Below, piece by piece: positions 9,380 to 17,683 of a stretch of 64,000 bases of DNA. Under the pieces are notes generated by a model. The model made no database searches, had not been told where the DNA came from, and worked only from the letters and a program-made list of their open reading frames with translations. Position 1 is the stretch's first letter, and each line of letters opens with the position of its first letter. The position numbers and the translations under genes were made by a program. Source of the stretch: UM-FILTER-40-17 sp032251335 (lineage in GTDB: Bacteria > Bacteroidota > Bacteroidia > Flavobacteriales > Flavobacteriaceae). Location of the stretch: the NCBI GenBank assembly GCA_032251335.1, contig JAVVDW010000014.1, forward strand, positions 1 through 64,000, read 5' to 3'.

Positions 9380-10378
9380 TTATGCGAGTGTTTTCAAGCT
9401 TCTGGGTTGATATTTTTTGACTTCTTCTGCAATCAATCGGATGTGCTCGGGTGTAGTACCGCAACAGCCCCCTACGATGTTGACCAAGTTGTCTTTCAGA
9501 TATTCGCGCAACAAGGCCTGCATTTCTTCCGGTGATTGGTCGTAGTGGCCAAAATGGTTGGGCAGTCCGGCATTGGGATACACAGAAACATAGTGTTCCG
9601 CAATTCGAGAAAGTCTTTCTACATAAGGCTTGAGTTGGGCAGCACCCAAGGCACAGTTAAAACCCACGCTCAGCAAAGGCACATGCGATATGGATATCAG
9701 AAAGGCCTCAACGGTTTGTCCGGAAAGGGTTCGGCCCGAGGCATCTGTTATGGTGCCACTAATCATCAAAGGGATGTCTGCGTTTCTTTCGTTTTTTACC
9801 GCTGTAACGGCAAAAATGGCTGCTTTGGCATTGAGCGTATCAAAAATGGTTTCTATGAGCAATACATCGGCATCACCATCTAGCAAGCCTTCAACCTGAG
9901 TTTTATAGGCTGTGACCAATTCGTCAAAAGTGACAGCCCGATAGGCGGGGTCGTTCACATCCGGCGACATGCTGGCAGTTTTGTTGGTAGGGCCGATGGC
10001 TCCGGCTACGAAACGAGGTTTTTCGGGCGTGCGTGCTGTGAATTTTTGCGCCGCTTTCTTGGCCAATTTGGCAGATGCCAGATTGAGTTCGTAGGCCAAA
10101 TTTTCCATTTGATAGTCGGCCATGGCTATGGTCGTTGCAGAAAAGGTGTTGGTTTCTATCAGGTCGGCGCCTGCTTCCAAGTATTTGCAATGGATGTCGA
10201 AAATGGCCTCGGGCTGCGTTAGCGAAAGCAAGTCATTGTTTCCTTTTACGGAAATCGGAAAATCTCGGAATCTTTGGCCGCGAAAATCTTCTTCAGAAAA
10301 TTTGTATTGCTGAATCATCGTGCCCATGGCACCATCCAGCACCAAAATACGGTCCGCCAAAAGCGTGTGTAGTGTCAT
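9380..10378 (-). CDS. metH: Methionine synthase, homocysteine S-methyltransferase part
   Basis: 332 residues matching the N-terminal homocysteine-binding barrel of MetH. Visible motifs are ILVLDGAMGTMIQ at the start, VGFNCALGA with the first zinc-binding Cys, and VGGCCGTTPEHI with the Cys pair that completes the zinc site. It passes homocysteine to the cobalamin module encoded directly downstream; the two proteins should work as a complex. Translation starts 19 bases after the 3' strand of a SAM-I riboswitch, so expression is expected to fall when SAM is plentiful. Confidence 0.95.
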   Translation of the reverse strand: MTLHTLLADRILVLDGAMGTMIQQYKFSEEDFRGQRFRDFPISVKGNNDLLSLTQPEAIFDIHCKYLEAGADLIETNTFSATTIAMADYQMENLAYELNLASAKLAKKAAQKFTARTPEKPRFVAGAIGPTNKTASMSPDVNDPAYRAVTFDELVTAYKTQVEGLLDGDADVLLIETIFDTLNAKAAIFAVTAVKNERNADIPLMISGTITDASGRTLSGQTVEAFLISISHVPLLSVGFNCALGAAQLKPYVERLSRIAEHYVSVYPNAGLPNHFGHYDQSPEEMQALLREYLKDNLVNIVGGCCGTTPEHIRLIAEEVKKYQPRSLKTLA

Positions 10379-10396
10379 TTTTAATATAAGTATAGC

Positions 10397-10526
10397 ATCA
10401 AGAAAGGGTGAGGAAGTAAACTTCTCTCGGGTTATCTGCCCGAAATGAATCGGTAGAACGTAGCACCTTCTACGGGTGTAGGGTTGCTAAGGCTTCAATG
10501 GGTCTAATCCCTCAGCCTTTCTTGAT
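10397..10526 (-). ncRNA. SAM-I (S-box) riboswitch upstream of metH
   Basis: Read on the minus strand, an 11-bp P1 helix is closed by ATCAAGAAAGG (10526-10516) and CCTTTCTTGAT (10407-10397). Inside are the conserved S-box blocks: AGGCTGAGGGATTAGACCC, TGAAGCCTTAGCAACC, an AGGTGCTA block and a GGGCAGATAACCC hairpin. The family binds S-adenosylmethionine and represses methionine genes. No intrinsic terminator separates it from the metH ATG 18 bases on, so control is more likely at translation initiation than at termination; this is inference. Confidence 0.92.
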
Positions 10527-10558
10527 AACGGTCATTAATAAATTATTGAACTTTGGTG

Positions 10559-10590
10559 CAAAGATAAGACAATTGTGCAGAGATAAACAA
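10559..10590 (-). promoter_or_regulatory. Promoter of the riboswitch-metH transcript
   Basis: Minus-strand TATCTTTG (10566-10559) fits the Bacteroidota -7 box TAnnTTTG, with TTG (10590-10588) 21 bases upstream as the -33 element. The predicted start near 10552 lies just before the riboswitch P1 helix. Confidence 0.65.
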
Positions 10591-10684
10591 GTGGTGTGTT
10601 TGGAAAACGGGTATTTGGAAGTTATTGACAACCAATAAGTTTGTATATTGACAAAAAAACCCAAAGATGTTAAAAAAATATTGT

Positions 10685-10765
10685 TATCTTTGCATTGTTG
10701 TGTTTGAGCATTGTGCTCAGGTTGTAAAACCAATGAGAAGCTTTCCTGTAAAGGAAGCTTTTTTT
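10685..10765 (+). ncRNA. Candidate orphan small RNA
   Basis: A plus-strand -7 box TATCTTTG (10685-10692) is followed by a perfect hairpin (TGAGCA 10705-10710, loop TTG, TGCTCA 10714-10719) and a terminator-like hairpin (10738-10760) with a T run. Both neighbouring genes run on the minus strand, so this cassette would make a separate transcript of about 65-70 nt. No credible ORF and no good -33 element were seen. Family unknown. Confidence 0.45.
10738..10765 (+). terminator. Intrinsic terminator of the candidate small RNA
   Basis: AAGCTTTCCT (10738-10747) pairs with AGGAAGCTT (10752-10760), with one bulged T and loop GTAA. Seven T follow on the plus strand. On the minus strand no T run follows, so it works only for plus-strand transcription. 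Confidence 0.65.
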
Positions 10766-10776
10766 GTTTGTACCCC

Positions 10777-11223
10777 TCAGTTTTTAAGATAAAGCCATCG
10801 GTTTTTGTAATCGATAACGGCCTTGCTTCTCTTCAAAATATCTGCGCCTATAATGCCGTCAACTGTTTGTGCACCTTCGCGCGACAAAGCGGTGTTCACG
10901 TGAACCATGTCAAACAGTATCCACTTCGATTTTTTGTGCGTCCACAATCCTATTTCGAGTCGGTTTTTTCTACTGATTTTAGTAGGCATTTCTAACGCAC
11001 CGGCACCGGCAGCTTTGTTTTCCGTTTCTTCGGAAATCAAGTGAAATTTTTTGATGGCGCTGAAATCTAAACAGGAATTAGACGCGCCGGTGTCGACCAA
11101 AAAACGCGCCGAGAGGCGATTGAGTTTGGCCACAATTTCCAAATGATTGGTCTTGGTTATCACCAATCGGACACGGGTGTAACCCTTTTCGAGCAAGCTT
11201 TGCAACATATAAGTTTTTAACAA
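10777..11223 (-). CDS. Retropepsin-like aspartyl protease domain protein
   Basis: 148 residues (143 if the second Met at 11208 is used). The motif ARFLVDTGASNSCLDFS is the DTG active-site loop of single-domain retropepsin-like proteases, and IGADILKRSKAVIDYKNRWLYL matches the C-terminal hydrophobic-Gly element of that fold. No signal peptide. Such proteins are thought to act as dimers; the substrate is unknown. It stands alone on the minus strand, with a divergent lipoprotein gene upstream. Confidence 0.75.
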   Translation of the reverse strand: MLKTYMLQSLLEKGYTRVRLVITKTNHLEIVAKLNRLSARFLVDTGASNSCLDFSAIKKFHLISEETENKAAGAGALEMPTKISRKNRLEIGLWTHKKSKWILFDMVHVNTALSREGAQTVDGIIGADILKRSKAVIDYKNRWLYLKN

Positions 11224-11290
11224 GCAAAGATAAGACTAATGTTTTTTCTATTTTTGACCCGAACAACATTAACACAAACCCAGTTTTTTG

Positions 11291-11995
11291 ATGAAAAAAT
11301 TTACAATCGTTTTCACCGTGCTGTTTTTAACCTCTTGTGCAGAAATGCAACAAGTTATAAACCAGTTGCCCGGCACTACCGTTACAGATGCAGACATTGC
11401 GGCCGGGTTGCGTCAGGCACTCGACTTGGGCATCCAGCGGCAAGTGTCTAAATTGATTGCCGAGGACGGTTTTTACAAGAATGAATTGGTCAAAATTCTT
11501 TTGCCGGAAGAATTACAAAAAGTGGATAAAGGGCTTCGAAGCGTGGGATTGGGAAATTTGGCAGACCAAGGCTTACTGCTGATGAATCGGGCTGCGGAAT
11601 CTGCCGTTAAAGAAGCCACACCTATTTTTGTCAACGCTGTAAAAGAGATGACCTTTACCGATGCCAGAAATATACTGCTAGGCTCGGATAATGCGGCAAC
11701 CAACTACCTTATAGACAAAACCCAAACGGCTTTGTACCAAAAGTTTCAGCCCATCATACAAAGTTCTTTTGCAAGAGTAGGTGCAGACCAGGTTTGGAGC
11801 AACATCATCAGCAGGTACAACGACATCCCCTTGACCACCGACGTAAACCCCAATCTTACAGATTATGTAACCACTCAGGCTTTGGAAGGTGTTTATACCA
11901 TGATTTCGCTTGAAGAAAAAGCAATCAGAAACAACGCAGCAGCGCGAACTACGGCCGTTTTGCAACGTGTATTTTCACTACAAGACCAACGATAA
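11291..11995 (+). CDS. DUF4197 lipoprotein
   Basis: 234 residues from the ATG at 11291; a TTG at 11288 is less likely. The N-terminus MKKFTIVFTVLFLTSCAEM is a lipoprotein signal with an LTSC lipobox. The rest (DIAAGLRQALDLGI, AVKEATPIFVNAVKEMTF, TDYVTTQALEGVYTMI, ending AARTTAVLQRVF) has the pattern of the DUF4197 family of helical envelope proteins of unknown role. It is followed after 6 bases by tatD and may be co-transcribed with it. Confidence 0.8.
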   Translation: MKKFTIVFTVLFLTSCAEMQQVINQLPGTTVTDADIAAGLRQALDLGIQRQVSKLIAEDGFYKNELVKILLPEELQKVDKGLRSVGLGNLADQGLLLMNRAAESAVKEATPIFVNAVKEMTFTDARNILLGSDNAATNYLIDKTQTALYQKFQPIIQSSFARVGADQVWSNIISRYNDIPLTTDVNPNLTDYVTTQALEGVYTMISLEEKAIRNNAAARTTAVLQRVFSLQDQR

Positions 11996-12001
11996 ACCGG
12001 T

Positions 12002-12769
12002 TTGAATTTAATAGACACACATACACATCTGTACAGCGAAGCCTTTGACCAAGACCGGGACGAGACCATCCGCCGCGCATATGAAGCCGGGGTGCAAAGA
12101 TTTTTTTTACCGGCAATAGACGCTTCCTATATTCCGGCCATGCGAGACTTGCATCAAAAATATCCTGAAAATACTTTTTTAATGGCAGGCTTGCATCCTA
12201 CACATGTAAAAGCAAATTATTTGGACGAATTGAAACGCGTATCCGAAATGTTGGAAACAGACAAATGCGTGGGCGTGGGCGAAACCGGTATCGACCTTTA
12301 TTGGGACAAAACTTTTTTGAGAGAACAGCAAGAGGCTTTTCGGTATCAAATACAATTGGCTAAAACACATGGTTTGCCTATTGTGATTCATTGTCGGGAT
12401 GCTTTTGATGAGGTTTTTGAAGTGATGGCATCCGAAAAGTCGGACGATTTGTGGGGAATTTTCCACTGTTTTACCGGCAGCTATGCACAGGCGCAAATGG
12501 CTATTTCATTGGGATTGAAATTGGGAATTGGCGGTGTGGTTAGTTTTAAAAACGGCAAAATAGACCAGTTTTTACATCAAATCCCGATAGAACACATTGT
12601 TCTTGAGACAGATTCGCCCTATTTGGCACCTGCGCCCCACAGAGGACAGCGCAATGAGAGTGCCTATTTAAAAATAATTTGCGAACGCGTTGCCACTTGC
12701 TATGGGCTGATGCCAAAGGAAGTGGCAGAGATTACCACCCAAAACGCCAAGGCGGTATTTAGATTTTAA
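12002..12769 (+). CDS. tatD: TatD-family metal-dependent hydrolase
   Basis: 255 residues. The TTG at 12002 is taken as the start because an in-frame stop lies 9 bases upstream and the family begins right at LIDTHTHL, which carries the metal-binding HxH. Further TatD motifs: GLHPTHV, VGVGETGID, IVIHCRDA, GIFHCFTGS and ETDSPYLAP. Family members are Mg-dependent 3'-5' nucleases involved in DNA quality control. It follows the DUF4197 gene by 6 bases. Confidence 0.92.
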   Translation: MNLIDTHTHLYSEAFDQDRDETIRRAYEAGVQRFFLPAIDASYIPAMRDLHQKYPENTFLMAGLHPTHVKANYLDELKRVSEMLETDKCVGVGETGIDLYWDKTFLREQQEAFRYQIQLAKTHGLPIVIHCRDAFDEVFEVMASEKSDDLWGIFHCFTGSYAQAQMAISLGLKLGIGGVVSFKNGKIDQFLHQIPIEHIVLETDSPYLAPAPHRGQRNESAYLKIICERVATCYGLMPKEVAEITTQNAKAVFRF

Positions 12770-12807
12770 CATAATATTAGTCTCAAATTTCTTTTAAATT
12801 TGTTCAT

Positions 12808-13971
12808 TTGTTACAGAATACCAACCCATTGAACCCAATAGACTACATTCGGCCGTATCATGACCACGAAGTGCATGATGCCTTACAAGAACACTGCAAA
12901 CATCCCATGATCAAGGCCTTGCTCGGTTTTGCATTGCCCGATAAATCATCAGATGAAATTTTGCAGATTTTAGATGCTTGCCATTCCATTCGCGATTTTC
13001 AGACCAAGATTATCTATCCTGCCGTCATGAGGATTTTGGACAAAAGTTCGGAGGGGCTCACTTCTTCCGGATTTGAAAACCTCACACCCGGACAACCTTA
13101 TTTATTTATCTCAAACCACCGGGATATAGTCTTGGACACCTCCTTGTTGAATGCCATACTCTACGAAAAAAATTTGTTGATGACAGCTTCGGCTATTGGA
13201 GACAATTTGGTACACAAACCCTTTTTGATGGCATTGTCCAGGTTGAATCGCAATTTTTTAGTGCAGCGAAAACTCACGCCCAAAGAGATGTTAGAGAGTT
13301 CTAAAATGCTCTCCGAATACATCAAGCAGCTGCTTACCCAAGACAAACGTTCTGTTTGGATTGCCCAACGAGAGGGCAGGACCAAAGACGGAAACGACCA
13401 ATCGCAACAAGGGGTTTTAAAAATGTTGGCCCTTGCCAAAGGAGAGAAGTCACCCGTTGATTATTTTAGCGGTTTTAAATTGGTACCCGTAGCCATTTCT
13501 TATGAATACGACCCCACAGATAGGCTCAAAATGCCGGAGCTTTTGGCCAAGCATTTTGACGAACCTTATATAAAGACAAACAACGAAGATTTCAATTCCA
13601 TACTTCAAGGTGCGCTGGGTAATAAAAAGCGAATTCACATAGCAGCCGGAAAAGTTTTTGACCAAGAATGGGATGCGATAGCCGCTCAAGAAAGTTTGCC
13701 CAACAAACAATTGGCACTCACGGCCGATTTTATAGATCAAAGCATTCACAGGTATTACCACCTTTGGCCATCCAACTATATTGCCTATGATATCTATCAC
13801 CGTACAAATCGATTTTCGGCACACTACGACGAGAAAGAAAAAAGGCAATTTGAGCGCCGATTGGAAAAGCGAATTGACATGCAAAATGAAGTTATGCTCA
13901 ATAGCTTTTTGTTAATGTACGCCAATCCGGTCATCAATAAACTGGTCTTGGAAAAAGCAAATGCGCAATAG
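12808..13971 (+). CDS. PlsC-like glycerol/lysophospholipid acyltransferase
   Basis: About 387 residues. The acyltransferase signature is clear: NHRDIVLD gives the HX4D catalytic motif, and WIAQREGRTKDGND corresponds to the later substrate motif. The protein is longer than PlsC (about 245), with a C-terminal extension seen in Bacteroidota homologues, and has no obvious membrane segment. No ATG lies near the start: TTG at 12808 is used, TTG at 12829 is an alternative. It overlaps the asparaginase gene by 11 bases. Probable role: membrane lipid acylation. Confidence 0.75.
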   Translation: MLQNTNPLNPIDYIRPYHDHEVHDALQEHCKHPMIKALLGFALPDKSSDEILQILDACHSIRDFQTKIIYPAVMRILDKSSEGLTSSGFENLTPGQPYLFISNHRDIVLDTSLLNAILYEKNLLMTASAIGDNLVHKPFLMALSRLNRNFLVQRKLTPKEMLESSKMLSEYIKQLLTQDKRSVWIAQREGRTKDGNDQSQQGVLKMLALAKGEKSPVDYFSGFKLVPVAISYEYDPTDRLKMPELLAKHFDEPYIKTNNEDFNSILQGALGNKKRIHIAAGKVFDQEWDAIAAQESLPNKQLALTADFIDQSIHRYYHLWPSNYIAYDIYHRTNRFSAHYDEKEKRQFERRLEKRIDMQNEVMLNSFLLMYANPVINKLVLEKANAQ

Positions 13972-14989
13972 AACCCACATCCTCCTAATATATACCGGTG
14001 GCACGATCGGAATGACGCGGCATGCCAAAACGAAAACGCTCAGGCCTTTTGACTTTGGAAGCTTGTTGGAGAACATACCCGAGCTTAAATTACTAGATTG
14101 CAGTATAGAAACCTTTTCTTTTGATCCGCCGATAGATTCTTCAAATATGGATCCGGATCACTGGTACAAAATGGGATTGCTCATTGCATCCAACTACGAT
14201 AAATTTGATGGTTTTGTGATTTTGCACGGTTCAGACACCATGTCATACACCGCCTCGGCACTCAGTTTTATGCTGGAAAACTTGACAAAACCCGTCATTT
14301 TGACCGGTTCGCAACTCCCTATAGGTGATTTGAGGACAGATGCCAAAGAGAACATGATAACGGCCATACAGTTGGCTGCGTTGCGTGCGGGAGACCGCGC
14401 CCTGATCCAAGAAGTAGGTTTGTATTTTGAATACAAATTGTACAGAGGCAACCGAACCACCAAGATAAACGCAGAACACTTTCAAGCTTTTGCCTCGCTC
14501 AACTATCCGCCTCTAGCAGAATCGGGCGTTCACTTAAAAGTATTTGAAGAAAATTTATGGAAAAGAAATGCCGGGTTTCTTTTTAAAACACACAACGCCT
14601 TGTCGGACAAAGTGGGGTTGTTAAAAATATTTCCCGGCATGCGACCCGACTATGTGCGTCATTTTTTAAAAAATCCGGCCTTGGAAGGATTGGTGATAGA
14701 GACCTTTGGTGCCGGAAACGCCCCTACGGCAGACTGGCTGCTGGAGGTTTTGGAAGCTAAAATTAAGGAGGGCTTAAAGATTGTGAACGCCACGCAATGT
14801 TCGGGAGGTTCGGTGAGTATGGGACAATATGAAACCAGCCAACGGCTGAAAGATGTCGGTTTGTTGTCGGCAAAAGACATGACAACGGAGTCGGCTATCA
14901 CAAAGATGATGTATTTGTTGACAAAAAATTTAGGAGATAAAGAATTCAAAATCACATATGAAACTTCTCTTTGTGGAGAAATCTCTTAA
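13961..14989 (+). CDS. ansA: Type I L-asparaginase
   Basis: 342 residues. The two nucleophile-containing signatures are visible: YTGGTIGM near residue 11 and LHGSDTMSYTAS near 88-99, followed by TGSQLPIGDLRTDAKENM. Length and the lack of a signal peptide fit cytoplasmic AnsA-type enzymes that turn asparagine into aspartate and ammonia. It overlaps the preceding acyltransferase by 11 bases, so the two are probably translated from one mRNA. The tRNA-Ser gene follows after 67 bases. Confidence 0.93.
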   Translation: MRNRTHILLIYTGGTIGMTRHAKTKTLRPFDFGSLLENIPELKLLDCSIETFSFDPPIDSSNMDPDHWYKMGLLIASNYDKFDGFVILHGSDTMSYTASALSFMLENLTKPVILTGSQLPIGDLRTDAKENMITAIQLAALRAGDRALIQEVGLYFEYKLYRGNRTTKINAEHFQAFASLNYPPLAESGVHLKVFEENLWKRNAGFLFKTHNALSDKVGLLKIFPGMRPDYVRHFLKNPALEGLVIETFGAGNAPTADWLLEVLEAKIKEGLKIVNATQCSGGSVSMGQYETSQRLKDVGLLSAKDMTTESAITKMMYLLTKNLGDKEFKITYETSLCGEIS

Positions 14990-15056
14990 AATTAACGGAA
15001 ATAATTTCTTGAAGCGAGAATTTTTTTGTTATTTGGCTCACAATTCACAAGCCTGC

Positions 15057-15144
15057 AGAGAGGTGGCCGAGTGGTCGAAGGCGCACGCCTGGAAAGTGTG
15101 TATACACCACAAGTGTATCGAGGGTTCGAATCCCTTCCTCTCTG
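15057..15144 (+). tRNA. tRNA-Ser (anticodon GGA)
   Basis: The 7-bp acceptor stem AGAGAGG (15057-15063) pairs with CCTCTCT (15137-15143), with discriminator G15144. The D arm GCCGAGTGG, anticodon loop CTGGAAA with GGA at 15091-15093, a long class II variable arm (TGTATACACC..) and T arm GAGGGTTCGAATCCCTT are all present. The 88-base length and long variable arm are typical of tRNA-Ser. CCA is not encoded after the discriminator. Confidence 0.96.
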
Positions 15145-15151
15145 CAAGTTT

Positions 15152-15178
15152 TTTGTTTAAAATATTTTTTTATATTTG
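15152..15178 (+). promoter_or_regulatory. Promoter of the ExbB/ExbD operon
   Basis: TATATTTG (15171-15178) fits the -7 consensus, with TTTG at 15152-15155 upstream (spacing 15, shorter than usual). The exbB ATG at 15228 would have a 5' UTR of about 45 bases. Confidence 0.5.
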
Positions 15179-15227
15179 GAAACTATTAAAACCTTAAACT
15201 AAATTTAAACTTTTAAGACTTAGAGCA

Positions 15228-16010
15228 ATGAAAAGATTATTTTCTATTTTGACCCTTGCAGGTGTAATGGCCTTCAGTACTGTTAATGCCACTACGGTTT
15301 CAACTCCTGCCGACAACCTCGTCACTATTGTAGCTGTTGATGATGCAGTTGCTTTTCAAGATGCCACTCCGGCTGCCAGTGAAGGATTCCACCAAGAATT
15401 AAAAAAGCGCTTTATTGAAGGTGGTCCCGGATTTATGGGGATTGTATTGATCTGTTTGATTCTCGGTTTGGCGATAGCTATTGAAAGAATCATCTTTCTT
15501 AACTTGGCTACCACAAACAGTAAAAAATTGGCACAATCTGTAGAAGATGCTTTAGCATCAGGTGGTGCCGAAGCAGCCAAAGAAGTTTGCAGAAACACCA
15601 AAGGCCCTGTTGCTTCTATCTACTATCAAGGTATCGACCGTTTGGACGAAGGCATTGATGCTGCCGAAAAAGCTGTTGTTGCTTATGGCGGTGTTCAAAT
15701 GGGACAACTTGAGAAAAATGTTTCTTGGATTTCGCTCTTTATCGCCTTGGCACCGATGCTTGGTTTCATGGGTACGGTAATTGGTATGATTCAGGCATTC
15801 GATAAAATTGAAGCGGCGGGCGACATGCAACCATCTCTTGTAGCAGGAGGTATTAAAGTGGCACTTTTGACAACCGTATTTGGTTTGATTGTTGCTATTA
15901 TTCTTCAGATTTTCTACAATTACATCGTGGCTAAAATAGACAGCATTGTGAATGATATGGAAGATGCTTCTATCACCTTGATTGACATCTTGGTAGCTCA
16001 CAAAAAGTAA
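15228..16010 (+). CDS. exbB: MotA/TolQ/ExbB proton-channel family protein
   Basis: 260 residues. A signal-like N-terminus is followed by a TM segment (FMGIVLICLILGLAIAIERI) and two more near the C-terminus, with the family motif LAPMLGFMGTVIGMIQAF and VALLTTVFGLIVAIILQ. It should form the inner-membrane proton channel that, with the two ExbD proteins encoded downstream, energises outer-membrane TonB-dependent transport. First gene of a four-gene operon. Confidence 0.93.
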   Translation: MKRLFSILTLAGVMAFSTVNATTVSTPADNLVTIVAVDDAVAFQDATPAASEGFHQELKKRFIEGGPGFMGIVLICLILGLAIAIERIIFLNLATTNSKKLAQSVEDALASGGAEAAKEVCRNTKGPVASIYYQGIDRLDEGIDAAEKAVVAYGGVQMGQLEKNVSWISLFIALAPMLGFMGTVIGMIQAFDKIEAAGDMQPSLVAGGIKVALLTTVFGLIVAIILQIFYNYIVAKIDSIVNDMEDASITLIDILVAHKK

Positions 16011-16035
16011 TTGAGAACTCATAAAATTTACACTC

Positions 16036-16485
16036 ATGAAAAATAATAAATTATCAACCCTGTTTATCGTAGTCGTAGCAGTGCTGAGTTTTATCTTCCT
16101 CGGGCGGATAATCAGCACGGGCGATGAGGCGATTAGCGCGGGAAGCTCAGATTTACAAGGTGGTTTGGTATCTCCTTTTATATACCTTGCCTATTTTGTA
16201 ATGGCAATTATCATTTTTTTAGTTGTTGTATTTGTGTTAAGACAACTATTTACCCACAAGGAAGCACTTAAGTCTGCCTTGTTGTCAAGCGGATTGTTTT
16301 TAGCAGTTGTGCTGATCGGCTTTTTCGCTTCTTCAGGAAATGAGGTTGTGAAAAATGGCGAGCAGATTGTCTCTGCTTATGGCGATCGCTGGGTAGGTGC
16401 AGGTCTTATCATTTTCTACATCCTCGCAGCTGTTGCCATCGGTTCCATGTTTTTATTCGGAATCAAGAAAACACTTAAAAACTAG
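16036..16485 (+). CDS. Four-TM membrane protein of the exb operon, function unknown
   Basis: 149 residues with four predicted membrane segments: LSTLFIVVVAVLSFIFL, FIYLAYFVMAIIIFLVVVFVL, ALLSSGLFLAVVLIGFF and GLIIFYILAAVAIGSMFLF. I know no functional assignment. Its fixed place between exbB (25 bases upstream) and exbD (5 bases downstream) suggests an accessory part of the energy-transducing complex. Confidence 0.75.
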   Translation: MKNNKLSTLFIVVVAVLSFIFLGRIISTGDEAISAGSSDLQGGLVSPFIYLAYFVMAIIIFLVVVFVLRQLFTHKEALKSALLSSGLFLAVVLIGFFASSGNEVVKNGEQIVSAYGDRWVGAGLIIFYILAAVAIGSMFLFGIKKTLKN

Positions 16486-16490
16486 AAATT

Positions 16491-17099
16491 ATGGCAAAAA
16501 GAGATGCACCGGAAGTGAATGCGGGCTCGATGGCAGATATTGCCTTCCTGCTTTTGATATTCTTTCTGGTAACTACAACCATAGAGGTGGACTCGGGTAT
16601 TAGCCGACTTTTGCCACCCATGCAACCCCCTGAAGAAGAACCTGAAATTATCAAGCAAAAAAATATTTTTCAGGTGATAGTGAACAGAACAGACCAGTTG
16701 TTGGTTGAAGACCAATTGATGGGTTTGACTGACATAAAAGAAGCTACAAAGAAGTTTATCGATAACGGGGGTGGTGTCGGTGAAGATGCTTGTAGCTACT
16801 GCCAAGGCATGCGCGACCCATCTTCTTCTGACAATCCAAGTAAAGCAGTTGTTTCACTTCAAAACGACAGAGAAACATCATACAAGATGTATATTTCTGT
16901 TCAAAATGAACTCGTGGCGGCTTATACAGAACTCAGAAATGAATATGCCGAACGTACCTATGGAAAATCTTATGAAGAGATTCTGACAGAGTTTGACAAA
17001 GTTTACTTAGGCAAAAACGACAAGCTGAAAGAACAAATCGAGGATATCAAGAAAAAATATCCGCAGATTATATCAGAAGCCACTACAAAAAATAATTAA
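16491..17099 (+). CDS. exbD: ExbD/TolR family protein (first copy)
   Basis: 202 residues. A short cytoplasmic N-terminus leads to the TM segment MADIAFLLLIFFLVTTTI, with the proton-relay Asp of ExbD/TolR in the MADIAF motif. The periplasmic part (about 45-202) is longer than usual, with a Cys pair (EDACSYCQGM) and a Lys/Glu-rich C-terminal helix. Paired with the next ExbD; Bacteroidota often carry two non-identical ExbD proteins. Confidence 0.88.
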   Translation: MAKRDAPEVNAGSMADIAFLLLIFFLVTTTIEVDSGISRLLPPMQPPEEEPEIIKQKNIFQVIVNRTDQLLVEDQLMGLTDIKEATKKFIDNGGGVGEDACSYCQGMRDPSSSDNPSKAVVSLQNDRETSYKMYISVQNELVAAYTELRNEYAERTYGKSYEEILTEFDKVYLGKNDKLKEQIEDIKKKYPQIISEATTKNN

Positions 17100-17120
17100 T
17101 TTTAATTAAAACACGGATTC

Positions 17121-17606
17121 ATGTCACGATTTAAAAAAGGCAAAGGCAAAGGAACGCCTGGCATTTCTACAGCCTCATTACCGGACATCGTATTTATGTT
17201 GTTGTTCTTCTTCATGGTGGCCACGGTGATGCGCCAAAACACCCTGATGATTGAAAACAAGCTTCCTATGGCTAACCAAGTAGAAAAATTAGATAAAAAA
17301 GATCTCATTATCTATATCTACGCGGGCAAGCCCAGTAACCAGTATAAAACTACTTACGGCTCGGAGGCCAGAATTCAACTCAATGATAAATTTGCAGATG
17401 TGAGTGATGTCAAAGCGTTTATCCTTGCCGAACGCGCCAGTAAAAGAGAAGAGCTTATCCCTTTCCTCACAACCGCACTTAAAGTGGATAGCGAAACCAA
17501 TATGGGATTGGTTGGAGATATCAAACAGCAGCTGCGCGAAGTAGATGCGCTAAAGATTAACTACACCACACGTAAAGGTGACGTTCAAGGTAATTTTAAC
17601 AATTAA
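17121..17606 (+). CDS. exbD: ExbD/TolR family protein (second copy)
   Basis: 161 residues. A basic N-terminus (SRFKKGKGKG) is followed by LPDIVFMLLFFFMVATVM, the single TM helix with the conserved Asp. The periplasmic domain follows. It differs from the first ExbD in both termini, so the two are not simple duplicates. The operon ends at a strong terminator 24 bases downstream. Confidence 0.88.
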   Translation: MSRFKKGKGKGTPGISTASLPDIVFMLLFFFMVATVMRQNTLMIENKLPMANQVEKLDKKDLIIYIYAGKPSNQYKTTYGSEARIQLNDKFADVSDVKAFILAERASKREELIPFLTTALKVDSETNMGLVGDIKQQLREVDALKINYTTRKGDVQGNFNN

Positions 17607-17630
17607 GTCTTAAATTTCTTGTATATTAAC

Positions 17631-17664
17631 ATCCGCTTCCTTGATTGGGAGCGGATTTTTTTTT
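17631..17664 (+). terminator. Terminator of the exb operon
   Basis: ATCCGCTTCC (17631-17640) pairs with GGGAGCGGAT (17647-17656), loop TTGATT, followed by a run of eight T. It lies just upstream of the M14 peptidase start. Confidence 0.85.
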
Positions 17665-17683
17665 GAGACCAAACATTCTTCCA

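Noticed and set aside
10711..10995. 94-residue plus-strand ORF after the candidate small RNA
   Set aside because: It reads through a terminator and overlaps the retropepsin-like gene antisense; no motif.
14958..15197. Plus-strand ORF across the tRNA-Ser gene
   Set aside because: It runs through a complete tRNA, which explains the sequence; the translation has no motif.
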